Shown one piece after another: positions 62,655 through 64,000 of a stretch of DNA of 64,000 nt. Source of the DNA: Metabacillus sp. B2-18 (lineage in GTDB: Bacteria; Bacillota; Bacilli; Bacillales; Bacillaceae); NCBI RefSeq assembly GCF_021117275.1, contig NZ_CP088245.1, positions 1,401,501 to 1,465,500 of the forward strand, read 5' to 3'. A program made the translations under genes and the position numbers. A model generated the notes under the pieces. The model was not told where the DNA came from, searched no databases, and saw only the letters and a list, made by a program, of their open reading frames with translations. The number at the start of each line of letters is the position of its first letter. Position 1 is the stretch's first letter.

Positions 62655-63911
62655 TTAATGCGTATTATATAAACTTTTATTTTGCTCTATCGATTTTCGT
62701 TCCTTTATACTAATTGAATAACGATAGCAAAGTAACCCTATAATACCCAGCCCAAAGTATACAATCGCCATTGCTTTAGATGGAATAAATGCTCCTAGCG
62801 TTAATCCGAAGCTACCCAATAACATGGCCACGTTATAAGAAAGATTATCTACTGCCATATATGAAGCTCTTGCTTGTTCATGAACAATTCCAGCTAAAAT
62901 CGTTTGTCGTACAGGTGAATACATAAGTTCGCCAAGAGTAAACAAAAGAGCTGATAAAACAAGTAAACTGAAGGAATTACTGAATGCAAGTATACTAAAG
63001 CTGCAGGCGTAAATAGAGAGACCGATGGTTAAAACCACTTTCGAATTATATTTACTTAACCATTTTGATAAATATAAAGTGGTGCAAACAATCGTAATGG
63101 TATTGATGAGCATAATAAGTCCAAACATCTTAATCCCTGTTATTTCAATTGAGAAAAAGTAAGTGTGAAATTCATTTTTTAACCTTACTGCTACATATTT
63201 ATCAAGCTGAAATTCCAAAGACATTGTGAAAATGGTCGCTAGCACAAATAACATAAAGCCACGATCTTTTATAACGGCAATATAGTGATTGATGATTCCT
63301 AATTCCTTTTGAACTATTTTTGAATCTACCGTAGTTTTAGTTAATGTCTCATCAATAAAGAAGATGATAAGAAGCAAAGTGATGCCGCTAACAATAAGAA
63401 ACAAAAGAAAAAGGAAGAACTTATAATCTTCAAAAAGTAGACCACCAATTGCTGCCCCTAATGCAATCGAAATGTTTCCAGTCCAATAACCGAGACCATA
63501 AATAAATGGCCTTTCTTTTTCAGTGCTAATATCAATAATCATTGCATTTGCTGCAGGCCCAATTAAACTAGAGCTCGTGTTACTAAATACAAACATCAAA
63601 TAGGTAATCCAAACGGAAGTAAACCATGGTGAGTTGACGGATGCCATCACGGATAGTGCGATAACTTGGATCACTTGTGCTATGACCATCATTTTTTTGC
63701 GACCGATACGATCTGAAAGAAAACCAGAATATAAACCAACGACAATAGAAATAGAAATGTTAATCATTAGTAGTATTCCAGTCATTCCAGCTCCAACATG
63801 AGTACTAAAATAAATGGCCATAAATGGGAGGATGGACATTTGAGTAATGTCAGTGAAAAAATCTGTGATCAATCTGAGTTTTATCGTTGAATGTAAGTCA
63901 CGAAATTTCAT
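62655..63911 (-). CDS. MFS transporter (MdtH-like drug exporter group)
   Basis: This 418-residue protein has 12 hydrophobic segments. GFLSDRIGRKKMMV (about residues 62-75) is the classic MFS loop 2-3 motif, and LGYWTGNISIALGAAIGGLLF fits exporter motif C in segment 5. The overall pattern resembles MdtH and YttB-type multidrug or unknown exporters. The ATG at 63911 follows AGAAAGAAGG. It is the last gene in the window. Confidence 0.85.
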   Translation of the reverse strand: MKFRDLHSTIKLRLITDFFTDITQMSILPFMAIYFSTHVGAGMTGILLMINISISIVVGLYSGFLSDRIGRKKMMVIAQVIQVIALSVMASVNSPWFTSVWITYLMFVFSNTSSSLIGPAANAMIIDISTEKERPFIYGLGYWTGNISIALGAAIGGLLFEDYKFFLFLLFLIVSGITLLLIIFFIDETLTKTTVDSKIVQKELGIINHYIAVIKDRGFMLFVLATIFTMSLEFQLDKYVAVRLKNEFHTYFFSIEITGIKMFGLIMLINTITIVCTTLYLSKWLSKYNSKVVLTIGLSIYACSFSILAFSNSFSLLVLSALLFTLGELMYSPVRQTILAGIVHEQARASYMAVDNLSYNVAMLLGSFGLTLGAFIPSKAMAIVYFGLGIIGLLCYRYSISIKERKSIEQNKSLYNTH

Positions 63912-64000
63912 GCTATCTACCTTCTTTCTTCATTTTTTATTATAATGAAAAAAACAAGAAGAAAAACTGTAAACGGTGTTAACATGATTTCGTATTTTAG

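Overview
The window is AT-rich Gram-positive DNA and almost certainly comes from a Bacillaceae endospore former. It carries SpoIIP-type, Sda-like, YyaC-like and manganese-catalase genes, strong AGGAGG ribosome binding sites, several TTG/GTG starts, a Bacillus-style 5S-tRNA array and a complete beta-lysine (kam/yod) operon. The TRAP transporter cluster would suit a marine or saline member of the family, but that is only a guess.

Layout. (1) 1-16889: about 3.6 copies of one 4,723-bp unit in direct tandem. All copies look identical and the first is cut by the window start. Each unit has a sugar ABC binding lipoprotein, a YesL-like protein and an N-terminally truncated ABC permease on the minus strand, the frameshifted tail of a zinc alcohol dehydrogenase, and a DUF2642 protein plus a manganese catalase on the plus strand. 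The last copy breaks off inside the DUF2642 gene. (2) 17.0-24.1 kb: an unrecognised protein, an MFS transporter, a SpoIIP-like enzyme, an amino-acid permease, a possible GvpU-like protein, a LysE-family exporter and a YlmA-like ABC ATPase. (3) 24.2-32.5 kb: the lysine/beta-lysine locus. A sigma-54 activator and beta-lysine acetyltransferase gene lie upstream of a textbook -24/-12 promoter, which drives lysine 2,3-aminomutase, YokU, an aminotransferase, both CoA-transferase subunits and an M20 deacylase. (4) 32.8-33.9 kb: a MetE-like methyltransferase.

(5) 33.9-46.3 kb: a 12.3-kb catabolic island bracketed by two identical 83-bp direct repeats, each containing a terminator. It holds an SBF-type transporter, an aldehyde dehydrogenase, a FadR-type regulator with a palindromic operator in its promoter, an M20/RocB-like hydrolase, a D-2-hydroxyacid dehydrogenase, a three-gene TRAP transporter, a YtcJ-like amidohydrolase and a class III aminotransferase. 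Together they suggest uptake of an organic acid or acylated amine, removal of the acyl group, transamination to a semialdehyde and oxidation to an acid. (6) 46.4-49.5 kb: small conserved genes.

(7) 49.6-53.2 kb: a 5S rRNA gene with its own tandem promoters and no 16S or 23S, followed by 23 tRNA genes, one of them degenerate. The array also contains three tRNA-like relics, each copying the 5' part of the intact tRNA just downstream; two of them share a conserved domain of about 70 nt. (8) 53.2-64 kb: a decayed yyaC-like gene, an Sda-like peptide, a nitrilase/GNAT/GNAT operon, a ferritin-like protein, a SUV3-like RNA helicase, a DUF4097 (LiaG-like) protein, a YndM-like protein and an MFS transporter.

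The most unusual items are the perfect 4.7-kb tandem array with its broken right edge, the 83-bp repeats around the catabolic island, and the tRNA-like relics in the orphan 5S-tRNA array.
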